This document shows, in pieces, positions 46,087 through 56,425 of a DNA stretch of 64,000 nucleotides. Location: assembly GCF_014534685.1 (NCBI RefSeq), contig NZ_JACVVX010000003.1, positions 558,001 through 622,000 on the forward strand. Reading direction: 5' to 3'. Under the pieces are notes generated by a model. The model searched no databases. It saw only the letters and a list, made by a program, of their open reading frames with translations, and had not been told where the DNA came from. The DNA comes from Oryzicola mucosus. GTDB lineage: Bacteria; Pseudomonadota; Alphaproteobacteria; Rhizobiales; Rhizobiaceae. The stretch's first letter is position 1; each line of letters opens with the position of its first letter. Position numbers and translations under genes: made by a program.

Positions 46087-46203
46087 CTACGGGGATAAAA
46101 CCAGCTTTATAGCCAAGCCGACAATCCCCACAGCGGTCACTCCTGCAAACCAAAGGATTGCGAACCAAAGAAGCTTCACCGGCACGCTGTTTTCCTTTGG
46201 CAT
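46087..46203 (-). CDS. DUF2474 family small protein of the bd-type oxidase
   Basis: A 38-aa peptide (MPKENSVPVKLLWFAILW at its start) with a single membrane helix. Its ATG overlaps the cydB stop by one base (TGATG). DUF2474/CydX-like peptides are small subunits that stabilise bd or cyanide-insensitive oxidases. Easily missed because of its size. Confidence 0.82.
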   Translation of the reverse strand: MPKENSVPVKLLWFAILWFAGVTAVGIVGLAIKLVLSP

Positions 46204-47207
46204 CAGTGGTAGCCCTCCCCGGGATCGATCTTCCCCCGGAACACCCAATAGGCATAAGCGGTGTAGGCCAGGATCATCGGCACAAGCAGGACTGCGCCAA
46301 CCAGGAGAAAGGCAAGGCTGGACTCTGGCGCCGCCGCATCCCAGATGGTCACCGACGGGGGCACGATGAAGGGGTAGAAGCTGATGCCAATCCCCGCAAA
46401 ACCTAGAATGAACAGGCCGAGGGCTGCAAGGAAGGGTTGGGCATCGCGCTTGTTGCGGATGCCTACGACGAGAAGCGCAAAGCATCCGAGAACAAGCGCA
46501 GGCACGATAAAGCTGAACATCGCCGTAGGCCAACCGAACCAGCGTTCGAGATAGAGCGGGTTGAGAAAGGGTGTCCACAAGCTGAACATCCCCATTGCAG
46601 CGATGGTCGCAAAGCAACAGCGTAACGCGACGCGCCGCGCCTTCTCGTTCAGCTCTCCAGTTGTTTTCATCACCAGCCAGGTGGAACCCAGCAGCGCATA
46701 GCCGACAGCCACCGCGAGACCTGTTGCAAGCGAAAACGGCGTAAGCCAGTCCCACCAAGCACCGGCATAGGCGCGATTGACGACCGGAATCCCTTGGACG
46801 AGCGCACCCAGTGTTATCCCTTGTGCCATCGCAGCCAGCAAAGAGCCGCCCGCAAACGCCCAGTTCCAAAGGAATTCGCCTCGCGTGGTGCGCCATCGAT
46901 ATTCAAAAGCAACGCCACGGAAAATCAGTCCCAGAAGCATGGCGATAATCGGGGCATAGAGCGCCGGCAGAATGGTGGCATAGGCCAAGGGGAAAACAGC
47001 CATCAAACCGCCGCCGCCCAACACGAGCCAGGTCTCGTTTCCATCCCAGACCGGAGCCACCGAATTCATCATGACATCGCGATCATGTTTTTCGGAAAAG
47101 AAGGGGAAAAGGATTCCCACTCCCAGATCGAAGCCGTCGAGAATGACGTAGGCAAGGACGGCGAAGGCAATGATGCCGGCCCAGACGAAAGCGAGATCAA
47201 TGACCAC
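46203..47207 (-). CDS. cydB: cytochrome d/cyanide-insensitive ubiquinol oxidase subunit II
   Basis: Membrane protein (334 aa) with about eight helices; FVWAGIIAFAVLAYVILDGFDLGVG near the N terminus and VWDGNETWLVLGGGGLMAVFP near residue 53 are diagnostic. It overlaps cydA by 11 bases. With subunit I and the DUF2474 peptide it makes a quinol oxidase of the CioAB type, which respires oxygen without pumping protons and tolerates cyanide or low oxygen. Confidence 0.95.
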   Translation of the reverse strand: MVIDLAFVWAGIIAFAVLAYVILDGFDLGVGILFPFFSEKHDRDVMMNSVAPVWDGNETWLVLGGGGLMAVFPLAYATILPALYAPIIAMLLGLIFRGVAFEYRWRTTRGEFLWNWAFAGGSLLAAMAQGITLGALVQGIPVVNRAYAGAWWDWLTPFSLATGLAVAVGYALLGSTWLVMKTTGELNEKARRVALRCCFATIAAMGMFSLWTPFLNPLYLERWFGWPTAMFSFIVPALVLGCFALLVVGIRNKRDAQPFLAALGLFILGFAGIGISFYPFIVPPSVTIWDAAAPESSLAFLLVGAVLLVPMILAYTAYAYWVFRGKIDPGEGYH

Positions 47208-48621
47208 GATGCTGGCCCCCTTCGATGTGTTCCGTCGCAGGACCCGGCATGATGCCGGAGGTTCTGATCGGCCCTTTGTCGAGATCCGGCAGCGGATCGC
47301 GAGGCAGACGCTTCATCAGCCGCAAGATATAAAAAGTGCCGGCGCCGAAAACGAAGAAGTAGGTGACGATGAAGGCGATCAATGAAGCTGCGACGGCGGG
47401 CGCCTCTACCGGGGAAAGGGAATCGGCCGTCAGAAGATGGCCATAGACCGTGTACGGCTGGCGGCCGACCTCCGTGGTCACCCAGCCGGCGAGAACCGCG
47501 ACAAAGCCGGCCGGCCCCATGACGACCGCTGCTCTGTGAAGCCAGTCATTGGTGTGGAGCGTTCCGCGATATCGGTTCCAAAGGCTCCACAGGCCCATGC
47601 CGAGCATGGCAAAACCGATGCCGACCATTATCCTGAACGACCAAAAGACTACCGCTACCGGCGGCTCCAGCGCATCGGGAACACTGTCGAGGCCGGCAAG
47701 AGGCGCGTTCAGGTCGTGCTTGAGGATCAGGCTCGAGAGTTTTGGGATCTCGACGGCGTAATCGATGCGTTTTTCGGCGGTGTTGGGAATTCCGAACAGG
47801 ATCAGAGGCGCACCATCGGGGTGGCTTTCGAAATGGCCCTCCATCGCCATGACTTTGACCGGCTGATATTCGAGCGTGTTGAGGCCATGGGCGTCGCCCG
47901 CGAAAATCTGTAGCGGCGCTACAAGCGTTGCCATCCACATGGCCATCGAGAACATCGTGCGCGACCGCCGAGGTGCTGTATTGTCCAAAAGATGCCATGC
48001 TCCAACAGCCCCGACCACGAAGGCGGTGGTCAGATAAGCAGCCAGAACCATATGGACGAGACGATATGGGAAGGATGGATTGAAGACGATCTTCCACCAA
48101 TCCAATGGAATGAATTGGCCAGCGGCATTCATGCCAAATCCGTCCGGAGTTTGCATCCAGGAATTGACCGCCAGGATCCAGGTGGCCGAAATCAGCGTAC
48201 CTATCGCCACCATGCAGGTGGCGAGAAAATGCAATTTTGGTCCGACACGATTGAGCCCGAACAGCATGATTCCGAGGAAACCTGCTTCGAGGAAGAACGC
48301 CGTCAGAACTTCGTAGCCCATAAGGGGCCCGATCACCGGCCCGGCCTTGTCCGAAAAAACGCTCCAGTTGGTGCCGAACTGATAGGACATGACGATGCCG
48401 GAGACGACGCCCATGCCGAAAGCCACCGCGAAGATCGTTTTCCAGAAATTGAAAAGGTCCAGGTAGACCTGATCCTTCTTCCAAAGCCACAAGCCTTCCA
48501 GTACCGCGAGATAGCTCGCAAGTCCGATCGAGAATGCCGGAAAGATGATGTGGAAGGAAACCGTGAACGCAAATTGCGCTCGCGCTAAAATCGCTGCGTC
48601 GAAAGACTCTAATATGGCCAT
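47197..48621 (-). CDS. cydA: cytochrome d/cyanide-insensitive ubiquinol oxidase subunit I
   Basis: Haem-bearing subunit (474 aa) with about nine helices. QFAFTVSFHIIFPAFSIGLA near residue 16 includes a haem ligand His; GRQPYTVYGHLLTADSLSP near 392 is the conserved quinol-oxidase motif. The chain is short of the roughly 520 residues of long-Q-loop CydA, which supports the CioA class. First gene of the minus-strand cydA-cydB-DUF2474 operon. Confidence 0.95.
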   Translation of the reverse strand: MAILESFDAAILARAQFAFTVSFHIIFPAFSIGLASYLAVLEGLWLWKKDQVYLDLFNFWKTIFAVAFGMGVVSGIVMSYQFGTNWSVFSDKAGPVIGPLMGYEVLTAFFLEAGFLGIMLFGLNRVGPKLHFLATCMVAIGTLISATWILAVNSWMQTPDGFGMNAAGQFIPLDWWKIVFNPSFPYRLVHMVLAAYLTTAFVVGAVGAWHLLDNTAPRRSRTMFSMAMWMATLVAPLQIFAGDAHGLNTLEYQPVKVMAMEGHFESHPDGAPLILFGIPNTAEKRIDYAVEIPKLSSLILKHDLNAPLAGLDSVPDALEPPVAVVFWSFRIMVGIGFAMLGMGLWSLWNRYRGTLHTNDWLHRAAVVMGPAGFVAVLAGWVTTEVGRQPYTVYGHLLTADSLSPVEAPAVAASLIAFIVTYFFVFGAGTFYILRLMKRLPRDPLPDLDKGPIRTSGIMPGPATEHIEGGQHRGH

Positions 48622-48915
48622 CTCATATCCGTTCGATAGAGAAGATTAAACATATCGGCCGCAGCCAGGTATGTCTTGACATAACGAATGCGTCTCATTG
48701 CTTGCGGTTGCAATACTGAGCTTCACGAGACGGTACTGAGGCGCCTCGACTCTCGTATAGCAAGCACCCAACTGTATTTCTCTAGGACAGAAGGTCCAAT
48801 AGCTGTGACCTGATCTGGACAAGAGCCCTTCGAAAGCGACGTCACGACGCGGCGGCGTTCCCAATACATGACGCCAGCACGTCCGTTGGGCGGTTGAGGC
48901 AAAGACGCATCGAGA
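48622..48915. other. intergenic stretch upstream of cydA
   Basis: No gene is recognised. The part next to 48622 should hold the cydA promoter. The rest appears to be decayed sequence leading into the ABC ATPase remnant. Confidence 0.4.
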
Positions 48916-49029
48916 CCGTCCGGTGGCCAGCAGCAGCGCGTGGCAATCGCCCTTACACCAAGCCAGGAAATGCAGTTCGAATTCCGCTACATCCAGGGTG
49001 AACCAGGAAACCGTGAGAAACAAGATTAG
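48916..49029 (+). pseudogene. remnant of an ABC transporter ATPase
   Basis: In one frame the text reads PSGGQQQRVAIALTPSQ and then EMQFEFRYIQGEPG before TAG. The first part is the ABC signature, the second matches the helix that follows Walker B in PotA/MalK-type ATPases (compare [15 protein letters not shown] and EMQLEFRRIQKELG in the gene at 4221). The Walker B region between them, about 30 residues, is missing, and nothing before or after is conserved. It is a relic with an internal deletion. Confidence 0.75.
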
Positions 49030-49035
49030 ATCCTG

Positions 49036-51057
49036 TCAACCTGACGGGGTTTCGCTCCGTCTAACCGACTTTGATCTGGGGACTTTAGGGAAAGGCAGCC
49101 CCACTTGTTTGGCAAGATATGGAGCCAATGCTGCAGAGTATGTCGCCGACAGATGATGGCGATCGCGCCAGACGATCATGTTTCCGACGATCGTTTCGCA
49201 GATCTCTGGCCCGCATATGGCGTCATTCATATCGACAACATGTATGCCGTCCATCGTGCTCGATGCATATTCAAACACGTCCGGCGGCAAGACCTCCTTG
49301 CGCCGCGCCACGCAAGATTTCCCATCCTTCCTGGCGAGACATTCCTCCGGTTGAAATGGCATGAAAGGCGTGTCCTGGATGGGGATTATCCTTATTCCCA
49401 ATTGCGAGAGTTCTCCCCAGACGCTGCGCAAGCCACGTACCATGACCTCTTTATCGATATAGCGATACGGCGATTGACCGATGAACATGATGTCTACAGG
49501 GTTTGACCTGATGAACTCGACGACATTCTCGCGCCACTCCATGCAAGATGTGTAGGGCTTGCCCTTCAGCTGCACCTCGACGCGGCTGAACGCACAAGCC
49601 GACTTGGTGAATGTCAGTAGCCTCCAGTCGTTCTGGGTAGCAATCCTTTCCAGAGCCGGTATCCAGTTCGCGGCATGCGAGTCGCCGACGACTGCGATGG
49701 TTTTGCGTCCTTCAGGGTTGCCCAAAATGCAGTGGACGGGCTCTGCACGCCTTTGGTTCTGATGGCACTTATCGTACACTGATGGCAGATCGCGCTTCAA
49801 GACAGCGAGCGGTGGGATCGGCTCGATGTCCGGAGGTGCGGATACGTTGGAAACAAGGACAGCGGGCCCAGGATAGCGTGCGTCGGCAGGGCTCACTCCG
49901 GCACTGCCTTGTGACACCATCCAGTGCTGCAGCACTCCGAACGCGACCACCGCGCCGGCTAACGATCCGAGACCATACACCAAGGGACGCCGCTCTGACT
50001 TATATCTTGAGTGGCGATATCGCTGCTCGATGTGACCATAGGATATATGCGACAGCACCACGGTAATTGCCATGAGGCCGATCCCATCCATCAAGCCGAT
50101 CTTTTCGTACCAAGCGGTGTAAAAGATAATGATTGGCCAGTGCCACAAATACAACGAATAGGAACGGTCGCCGAGCCAGATTAGCCATCCCGGCTTGAGT
50201 CTGCGGAAGGCACCCAACTTGATGTCGCCGGCAAGGATGACCGCCGCGGTTCCAAGCGTTGGTACGAGCGCAGCGATGCCAGGAAAAATTGTCGACGGCG
50301 TGTAAGTGATCGCCGACCAAAGAATGGCAGCCAGACCAGCGACAGCGACGCTAGCACGTACGCTACCCGGCATTCCTTGGCCATGATGAATGGTAAGAGC
50401 GAGCAAGCCGCCTAACGCCAATTCCCAGATCCGGGTGTGCGTTACGAAATATGCGTAGCCGGGATCTTGCTCGGTCAAGATGACAGAGGCGGCGAACGAG
50501 CTTGCAAATATTATCGAGACGACGAAGAAGGTGAGAGCGCGTGACGGGACGTCAAACCGTCTTGCTATCCATATCGCCGCGATTATCAGAAGAGGCCAAA
50601 CAACATAGAACTGTCCCTCGATCGAAAGAGACCAATAATGTTGGACCGGGCTGGGGTCCGCATCAGCACTGAGGTAGTCGATGGATCTGGCCGCGAGAGC
50701 CCAGTTCTGAACATAAAATGCGCTGGCCAAGATTTGCGCCGCTGTTTCCTCCCAGCGCGCCGAGGGCAAAAAGGCAAACATACCGAAAAATGTGACGAAC
50801 AGGACTAGCGTTGCCGCCGGTAGCAAGCGTCGTACGCGACCGGAGTAGAACTCCAGCAGCGAGATTTTACCGTCGCGCTCCGAATCGCGACTCAACTTTC
50901 CTGTTATCAGAAAGCCGGATATGACGAAAAAGACGTCGACGCCCACATAGCCGCCCGACAGCCATTGCGGCCATAGGTGGAATATAAAGACGATTCCCAC
51001 GGCGAGTGCCCTAAGACACTGTACTTCCTGGAGAACATTTTTCGTCGATCCCATCAA
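49036..51057 (-). CDS. membrane acyltransferase with SGNH domain (OafA/YrhL type)
   Basis: Protein of 673 aa. Residues 1-370 are an acyltransferase-3 domain with ten or so helices; VFIFHLWPQWLSGGYVGVD near residue 18 carries the conserved His, followed by VFFVISGFLIT. Residues 420-660 are an SGNH hydrolase-like periplasmic domain: IAVVGDSHAANW near 450 and DRHHLSATY near 637. Such fused proteins O-acetylate surface polysaccharides. The base composition is visibly less GC-rich than its neighbours, and it stands between a pseudogene and a gene-free stretch, which suggests transfer. Confidence 0.92.
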   Translation of the reverse strand: MMGSTKNVLQEVQCLRALAVGIVFIFHLWPQWLSGGYVGVDVFFVISGFLITGKLSRDSERDGKISLLEFYSGRVRRLLPAATLVLFVTFFGMFAFLPSARWEETAAQILASAFYVQNWALAARSIDYLSADADPSPVQHYWSLSIEGQFYVVWPLLIIAAIWIARRFDVPSRALTFFVVSIIFASSFAASVILTEQDPGYAYFVTHTRIWELALGGLLALTIHHGQGMPGSVRASVAVAGLAAILWSAITYTPSTIFPGIAALVPTLGTAAVILAGDIKLGAFRRLKPGWLIWLGDRSYSLYLWHWPIIIFYTAWYEKIGLMDGIGLMAITVVLSHISYGHIEQRYRHSRYKSERRPLVYGLGSLAGAVVAFGVLQHWMVSQGSAGVSPADARYPGPAVLVSNVSAPPDIEPIPPLAVLKRDLPSVYDKCHQNQRRAEPVHCILGNPEGRKTIAVVGDSHAANWIPALERIATQNDWRLLTFTKSACAFSRVEVQLKGKPYTSCMEWRENVVEFIRSNPVDIMFIGQSPYRYIDKEVMVRGLRSVWGELSQLGIRIIPIQDTPFMPFQPEECLARKDGKSCVARRKEVLPPDVFEYASSTMDGIHVVDMNDAICGPEICETIVGNMIVWRDRHHLSATYSAALAPYLAKQVGLPFPKVPRSKSVRRSETPSG

Positions 51058-51444
51058 CCGCAGCCCGATTCTGATCGTTCGGGATTTAGCTGAAATACTT
51101 TGGCGCGACTAGGATGGGGACTCATTCAAATCCATGCGATTAGAGCCGAACGAGTGCGACAGCCCACAGGTGGTTTGAAGCCAGCCTATCACAGCGTGTT
51201 ACGATGCGCCGCGACGAGTTCTGCAATCTGCAGAAGCGCCATTCGATGACATTTCGCCGTCGGTAGGCTTTCGATCGAGAGGGTACGGCGTTCTGCGTGC
51301 GGCACCAGAATCTTGCTGAGCCGGCATCCGTCCGGCGCGTAAATCCCGCTGTGACGCAGATGCCGTCCGTCGATGATGTCGAATGCCCTGATATGGTAAC
51401 GATCTACCCGCGTCCGCATGCGCGAATCCACATGACGACGACGG
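51058..51444. other. gene-free stretch between the acyltransferase and pdxA-like genes
   Basis: No gene can be supported. A minus-strand open frame reaches from inside the pdxA-like gene to 51189, but its product matches nothing I know and most of it overlaps coding sequence in another frame. The acyltransferase promoter should lie near 51058-51170. The stretch may be a scar from insertion of the acyltransferase segment. Confidence 0.4.
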
Positions 51445-52479
51445 TCAAGCGCTACCACCTCGATTGTGTGCCGCGGTGGCCATGCGGGCAGCCAGCAACA
51501 CGGCCTCCTCGCTGGCAAGCGGATTGGCGATGCCCTCGCCGGCAATGTCGTAGGCGGTGCCATGCGCGGGCGTGCAGACGGGAAAAGGAAGCCCGCCAAG
51601 CATGGTCACGCCGCGGTCGAAGCCGATCAGCTTCATGGCGATCTGGCCCTGGTCGTGATACATGGTCAGCACCGCATGATATCCGTCCCTGAGTGCGGTC
51701 AGAAAGACCGTGTCGGCCGGAAGCGGGCCTGAGACATCGAAGCCATCGGCAACAGCCGCGTTGACGGCCGGACCGATGATATCGATCTCCTCCATGCCGA
51801 AACTGCCGCCGTCGCCCGCATGCGGGTTGAGGCCGGCCACAAGCAGGCGCGGCGCTTCAACGCCTGACTGTTTCAGGCAGTCTACGGTCAAGCGAATCTC
51901 GGCGAGGATTGCCTCGCGCGACAGTTGGCCCGCGACATCCTTCAGCGGAATATGCGAGGTGACGCGGGCATTCCACACGGTATCGAGAACGTTGAACTCC
52001 TTGATCCTGCCCGTCAGCTGCAAAAGTTCCTGGATGAAGCGGCTTTCGTCGTCATAGCCCGGATGGGCGAAGCGCATCGCCTTCTTGTTCAGCGGCGTAT
52101 AGCACACGGCGGCCACCTGGCCTGCTTCCGCCAGCCGCAGGGCGTACGAGAAATTCTCGACGGCGAACGTTCCACCCGTCAGCGTCGCCTCGCCGACCGT
52201 CACGGCCGCTGGATCGAGATTGCGCAGATCGATCAGGACCGGGCTGGCAGCCGGCCCTATGACGCCGCTTTCCACCGTGGCGATGCCAAGCATCAATCCT
52301 GCTGCCTTGGCGCCGCCTTCGAGGATGCGCCGGTCTCCGATCACCACCAGGCGCGCGGCGGCAGCGACCCTCGGCGATGCGATCAACCTGGCTGCAAGCT
52401 CCGGGCTGATCCCGGCCGGATCGCCCATGGCGAGCGCTATCAGGGGACGTTCGCCGGCGTCGTCGACTTTCACATTCAT
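51445..52479 (-). CDS. PdxA-like 4-phospho-hydroxyacid dehydrogenase (PdxA2 type)
   Basis: Dehydrogenase of 344 aa; the start at 52479 ([20 protein letters not shown]) overlaps the ABC ATPase stop by ATGA. Motifs: [16 protein letters not shown] near residue 15, the metal-ligand His in TSHIPLKDV near 142, [16 protein letters not shown] near 208 and [17 protein letters not shown] near 276. Catabolic PdxA paralogues oxidise phosphorylated four-carbon sugar acids such as threonate or erythronate 4-phosphate. Here it closes a sugar-uptake operon, so such a role is more likely than vitamin B6 synthesis. The usual DUF1537 kinase partner is absent. Confidence 0.87.
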   Translation of the reverse strand: MNVKVDDAGERPLIALAMGDPAGISPELAARLIASPRVAAAARLVVIGDRRILEGGAKAAGLMLGIATVESGVIGPAASPVLIDLRNLDPAAVTVGEATLTGGTFAVENFSYALRLAEAGQVAAVCYTPLNKKAMRFAHPGYDDESRFIQELLQLTGRIKEFNVLDTVWNARVTSHIPLKDVAGQLSREAILAEIRLTVDCLKQSGVEAPRLLVAGLNPHAGDGGSFGMEEIDIIGPAVNAAVADGFDVSGPLPADTVFLTALRDGYHAVLTMYHDQGQIAMKLIGFDRGVTMLGGLPFPVCTPAHGTAYDIAGEGIANPLASEEAVLLAARMATAAHNRGGSA

Positions 52480-53594
52480 GGCGTTGCTTCCACATGAAGC
52501 GCTGCCGGGCGCAATCGTCGGCCATCCGCCGTAAACAGCCTTAGGCATTCGGGCTCGCAGCTCAGCCACGCTTCTTCACCAGGCGAAAAGTAGCGTCCGT
52601 CGCGCTGTTCAACAGTGAGCATCTCACCGCTCGGAAGATAGCAATAGATGTATCGGGTACTGCCAAGATACTCGGAAAAATCGACTTTCACGCGCAGCGC
52701 ATCCTTTCTGCGATCTCCGACCGTCAGGTGCTCCGGGCGGATACCGAGTTTAACGTTTTCCCCTTCCGAAATGCCAATCAGGGGCTGCGGTATTGGCATA
52801 ACCGCATCGGCCACTCCGATATGGTTTTTAGCCATATACACCGCATCGACAAAGTTCATGCGGGGCGAACCGATGAAGCCGGCGACGAAAAGGTTGTTGG
52901 GGTCTTCGTAGACTTCGCGCGGCGTGCCGACCTGTTCGATGACGCCATCCCTCAGTACGACGATGCGATCCGACAGCGTCATAGCTTCCGTCTGATCATG
53001 GGTGACGTAGATCATGGTGTTGCCAAGCTCGCGATGCAGGCGCGCAATCTCGATGCGCATGCTGACGCGTAGCTCCGCATCCAGGTTGCTGAGCGGCTCG
53101 TCGAACAAGAACGCGAGCGGCTTGCGCACGATCGCACGGCCGATCGCCACGCGCTGGCGCTGTCCGCCAGACAGTTGGCCGGGCCGGCGATCAAGCAGCG
53201 GTTCGATCTTGAGAATCTGGGCCGCAGCCTGTACCTGGCGCTCGATCTCGTCACGTGGCGTCTTGGCCATTTCGAGCCCGAAAGACAGGTTCTCCCGGAC
53301 GTTCATATGCGGATAAAGCGCATAGGACTGGAAAACCATCGCAATCCCGCGTCTGGACGGGTCGAGATCGGTCACATCGCGACCGGCGATGAGAATGTCG
53401 CCCGATGTCACATCCTCCAGACCGGCAATCATGCGCAGCAAGGTGGATTTGCCGCAACCGGACGGCCCAACGAAGACGACGAATTCGCCGCCTTCGATGG
53501 TCAGATCAAGCCCTTGGATGACGTTGACAGCGCCAAAGCTTTTTCTGACATCACGAAGCTCGATCTTCGCCTTTTCATGGATGGATCCGGTCAT
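52476..53594 (-). CDS. ABC sugar importer ATPase, MalK/UgpC family
   Basis: ATPase of 372 aa; the start at 53594 ([20 protein letters not shown]) overlaps the GH127 stop. Walker [10 protein letters not shown] near residue 43, signature [15 protein letters not shown] near 140, Walker [11 protein letters not shown] near 163, His loop VTHDQTEAM near 197 and a TOBE/MalK-type C-terminal domain with [10 protein letters not shown] near 240. It should power the importer encoded by 55565-58683. Confidence 0.94.
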   Translation of the reverse strand: MTGSIHEKAKIELRDVRKSFGAVNVIQGLDLTIEGGEFVVFVGPSGCGKSTLLRMIAGLEDVTSGDILIAGRDVTDLDPSRRGIAMVFQSYALYPHMNVRENLSFGLEMAKTPRDEIERQVQAAAQILKIEPLLDRRPGQLSGGQRQRVAIGRAIVRKPLAFLFDEPLSNLDAELRVSMRIEIARLHRELGNTMIYVTHDQTEAMTLSDRIVVLRDGVIEQVGTPREVYEDPNNLFVAGFIGSPRMNFVDAVYMAKNHIGVADAVMPIPQPLIGISEGENVKLGIRPEHLTVGDRRKDALRVKVDFSEYLGSTRYIYCYLPSGEMLTVEQRDGRYFSPGEEAWLSCEPECLRLFTADGRRLRPAALHVEATP

Positions 53595-55534
53595 TTCTGC
53601 GCCCTGACCCAGACGAGCATCTCGCCGGGCTCCCGATTGTCCCACAGAAAGTACGGCAGGAAACGCGCTGTGGTGTCCTTGAGCGTTGGCTCGCCCGTGT
53701 CATACAGTTTACCTTGCCAGTCTCTCCACACCTCCCGCTTCGCCTTCACGTTGATCGCTACGGCCTTGTCGAGCCCTTCGATGGATGCCGTATCGGCTTC
53801 GCTGACATCCCCGGTCAGGATCAGGCTGTGCAGTTCCCCACCGTTGTCGATTTCCTCCGCACAGTAGATCATCGGACCACGCGCCAGTGCGACGCGACCG
53901 ATATCGGCTCTGACCGCAGGATTGGCGTGCAGGGCGCGCACATCCATCGGCAGATCGAGAACAACCCTTTCGCCGCCTTGCCAGAGGCGATCGATCCGCA
54001 GGTAGCCCTTGTCCTCGACGGCGGCGACGTCGATAACCTCGCCGTCAATGGACAGTCTTGCCTGGCCGCACCAACCGGGCACACGCAACGCCAGCCTGAA
54101 GGCGGCCGGTGCATCGACGCCCACGGTCAGCGCAATGCGACCGTCCCAGGGATAATCGGTGCGTTGGGCAATCGTGACCGCCGTCGAGCCCAGCGCCAGC
54201 CGGGCGGTGCTATCGCCGTAAAGGTGGACTGCCAGTTCGTCCGACGACACGCCGTACATGTAGCTGCCGATGGATGCCACGGTGCGGGCGATATTCGGCG
54301 GGCAACACGGGCAACGATGCCATGTCCAGCGATGGTGGCTGCCATTGCTTTCGAGCGGGTTGTCGTAGAAGAACGTGGCGCCATCGGCAGCAAGTCCGGA
54401 AAGGGCGCCGTTGTAGAGCGCTTGTTCCATGATGTCCGCATAGAGCCGATCCGGACCTCGGCCGAGCATCCGGCTGGCCCACATGACCAAGCCGACGGCA
54501 GCGCAAGTCTCGGCATAGGCGTTGTGATTGGGCAGGTCATAGTAATCCGTGAAGCCTTCGTTGCTGGCAGCCGGGCCGATACCGCCGGTGACATACATCT
54601 GCTTGGTGGTAAGATCGTCCCACAGAACCTTCAGAGCGTCGGTGAGACTATTGTCGCCGAACTCGGTGGCGACATCCGCCATGCCGGAATAGAGGTACAT
54701 GGCGCGCACCGCATGGCCGATGACCTTGGTCTGCTGCCGAACCGGCAGATGCGACTGGTTGTATTCATAGGTCCGGTGGCGGAACTGCTTCGGGTCAGCC
54801 CCGCGTGCGGCGGCCTCCTCGTCGAAATAATGCGGCTGCTGGCCGCGCTGCTCGATGAAAAAGCGGGCAAGATCAAGGTATCGCTGCTCGCCGGTTGCTC
54901 GGCCGAGCCGGATCAGCGCAAGTTCGATCTCTTCATGGCCGCAATAGCCAGGCTTTTGGACCGGCTGTGGCCCGAACGTCTGGTCGATATGGTCGGCATA
55001 CCGGCACATCACGTCCAAAAGCCTACGCTTGCCGGTCGCATGGAAATAGGCGACGGCAGCCTCAATGAGATGACCCGCGCAATAGAGCTCGTGATGATCC
55101 CGAAGGTTGAGCCAACGCTTGCCAGGCTGCATGCGGATGAACCATGAGTTCAGGTAGCCGTCCGGCAATTGCAGCCTGTAGAACATGTCGATGATCGCAT
55201 CGACTTTGGCTTCTAGATCGGGATTGGGCTTGCGGTACAGCACGTAGGCCGCCGCCTCGATCACCTTTGCGACATCCGAATCCCAGAACATCTGGACATT
55301 GACTGTATCGGGCGAACCGTCGGAGCGCAGGTGGTAGGGCAGCCGCAGTTCCGGCACCGGCCTGTCGGGGTCGATCTGGTCGAACATTCCCGCCGCGACG
55401 CAGCGATCGTAGAGGATCATAACAGTCTTATCGGCGACCGCGTCGATGCGTTCGCCCCAGAAACCATGCACATCAACATCGGGGACCGCCGGTGGGCGAA
55501 AGCCGGACGAAGTGGGTGTATTCAAATATGTCAT
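53591..55534 (-). CDS. glycoside hydrolase family 127 (beta-L-arabinofuranosidase type)
   Basis: Cytoplasmic glycosidase (647 aa) with no signal peptide. Comparison with the known GH127 enzyme HypBA1 places Glu326 as acid/base (SNEGFTDYY), Glu342 and Cys344 as zinc ligands ([10 protein letters not shown]) and Cys410/Cys411 as nucleophile and ligand (HRCPCCPPN); the 16-residue spacing between the two Glu matches. The enzyme should release L-arabinofuranose, or a related sugar, from an oligosaccharide imported by the adjacent ABC system. ATGA overlap with the ATPase gene downstream. Confidence 0.92.
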   Translation of the reverse strand: MTYLNTPTSSGFRPPAVPDVDVHGFWGERIDAVADKTVMILYDRCVAAGMFDQIDPDRPVPELRLPYHLRSDGSPDTVNVQMFWDSDVAKVIEAAAYVLYRKPNPDLEAKVDAIIDMFYRLQLPDGYLNSWFIRMQPGKRWLNLRDHHELYCAGHLIEAAVAYFHATGKRRLLDVMCRYADHIDQTFGPQPVQKPGYCGHEEIELALIRLGRATGEQRYLDLARFFIEQRGQQPHYFDEEAAARGADPKQFRHRTYEYNQSHLPVRQQTKVIGHAVRAMYLYSGMADVATEFGDNSLTDALKVLWDDLTTKQMYVTGGIGPAASNEGFTDYYDLPNHNAYAETCAAVGLVMWASRMLGRGPDRLYADIMEQALYNGALSGLAADGATFFYDNPLESNGSHHRWTWHRCPCCPPNIARTVASIGSYMYGVSSDELAVHLYGDSTARLALGSTAVTIAQRTDYPWDGRIALTVGVDAPAAFRLALRVPGWCGQARLSIDGEVIDVAAVEDKGYLRIDRLWQGGERVVLDLPMDVRALHANPAVRADIGRVALARGPMIYCAEEIDNGGELHSLILTGDVSEADTASIEGLDKAVAINVKAKREVWRDWQGKLYDTGEPTLKDTTARFLPYFLWDNREPGEMLVWVRAQK

Positions 55535-55564
55535 GGGTCGATATCCGTTTGATTTCTGTTTGTT

Positions 55565-56425
55565 TTATTTGACGGCGCCCGCGGTCAGGCCGCGGATGTA
55601 GTAGCGTTGCAGTCCGAGGAAGAGCACGAGGCATGGCGCCATCATCAGCGTCACGCCGGACTGCACCGCACCCCAGTCGATCGTACCGAACTGGCCCGAG
55701 CGCACGGCCGCCATCAGCACCGGAAGGGTGTATTTATTCTGATCCGTGAGTAGGATCAGCGCCGCCAGGAATTCGTTCCATGATGCAAGGAAGGCGAAGA
55801 TCGCCACCGTGACCACGCCCGGCAGCACCAGCGGCAGCATAATGCGGTAGAGGACGGCGAAGATCGACGCTCCGTCGACGCGGGCCGCATCCTCGATCTC
55901 CTTCGGCACGGCATCGAAGGCGTTGCGCATCATGAAGATCGAGAACGGCAATTGCAGCGTCACATAGACCAGGACGATCCCGGTCAGGGTATTCTGCAGC
56001 CCCAGCTTGGTCAGGATCAGGAACAGCGGCGTCAGAATCGACTGAAACGGGATCATCACCGTCGAGATGATCAGCACGAACAGCACGTTCTTGAACGGAA
56101 AATGGAACCGCGAGAAGCCGTAGCCTGCCAGCAGGCTCACGACGACGGATGCCACCACGGTTGCAAGGGCGACCGTGAGGCTGTTGCCCGTATAGGTCCA
56201 GATGCCCGCTCCGTATTTCGCCAGATTTTCATAGCTCTGCACGCTGAATCCGCCGACCGGCCATGGAGGCAACGGCGGTTGCCTGGCTTCGACGGAAGGC
56301 TTGAAGCTGACCAGGACGCTCCATGCAAGCGGTGCCAGGAAAAGAAAGGCTGCGATAATCCCCAAGCCGTTATAGCGCAGGGAGGCGAACAGATGGCGCG
56401 CTGAAGCGCTGCGGCGAGCGGACAC
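55565..56425 (-). CDS. ABC sugar importer permease, MalG-like
   Basis: Permease of 286 aa with six helices and the EAA loop EIEDAARVDGASIFAVLYRIMLP near residue 170. It starts at a GTG whose G is the last base of the preceding stop (TAGTG). With the MalF-like protein it forms the membrane channel of the operon's importer. Confidence 0.92.
   Translation of the reverse strand: MSARRSASARHLFASLRYNGLGIIAAFLFLAPLAWSVLVSFKPSVEARQPPLPPWPVGGFSVQSYENLAKYGAGIWTYTGNSLTVALATVVASVVVSLLAGYGFSRFHFPFKNVLFVLIISTVMIPFQSILTPLFLILTKLGLQNTLTGIVLVYVTLQLPFSIFMMRNAFDAVPKEIEDAARVDGASIFAVLYRIMLPLVLPGVVTVAIFAFLASWNEFLAALILLTDQNKYTLPVLMAAVRSGQFGTIDWGAVQSGVTLMMAPCLVLFLGLQRYYIRGLTAGAVK

Noticed and set aside
48646-49023. 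Minus-strand 125-codon frame upstream of cydA
   Set aside because: It runs antisense to the ABC ATPase remnant and has no family likeness.
51189-51599. Minus-strand 136-codon frame at the end of the pdxA-like gene
   Set aside because: Half of it overlaps pdxA in another frame and the remainder matches nothing recognised.
51445-52479. PdxA of vitamin B6 biosynthesis
   Set aside because: It is the last gene of a LacI-controlled sugar operon and translationally coupled to it; a PdxA2-type catabolic role fits better.
53714-55147. 477-codon open frame opposite the GH127 gene
   Set aside because: Antisense shadow of a gene with all catalytic residues identified.
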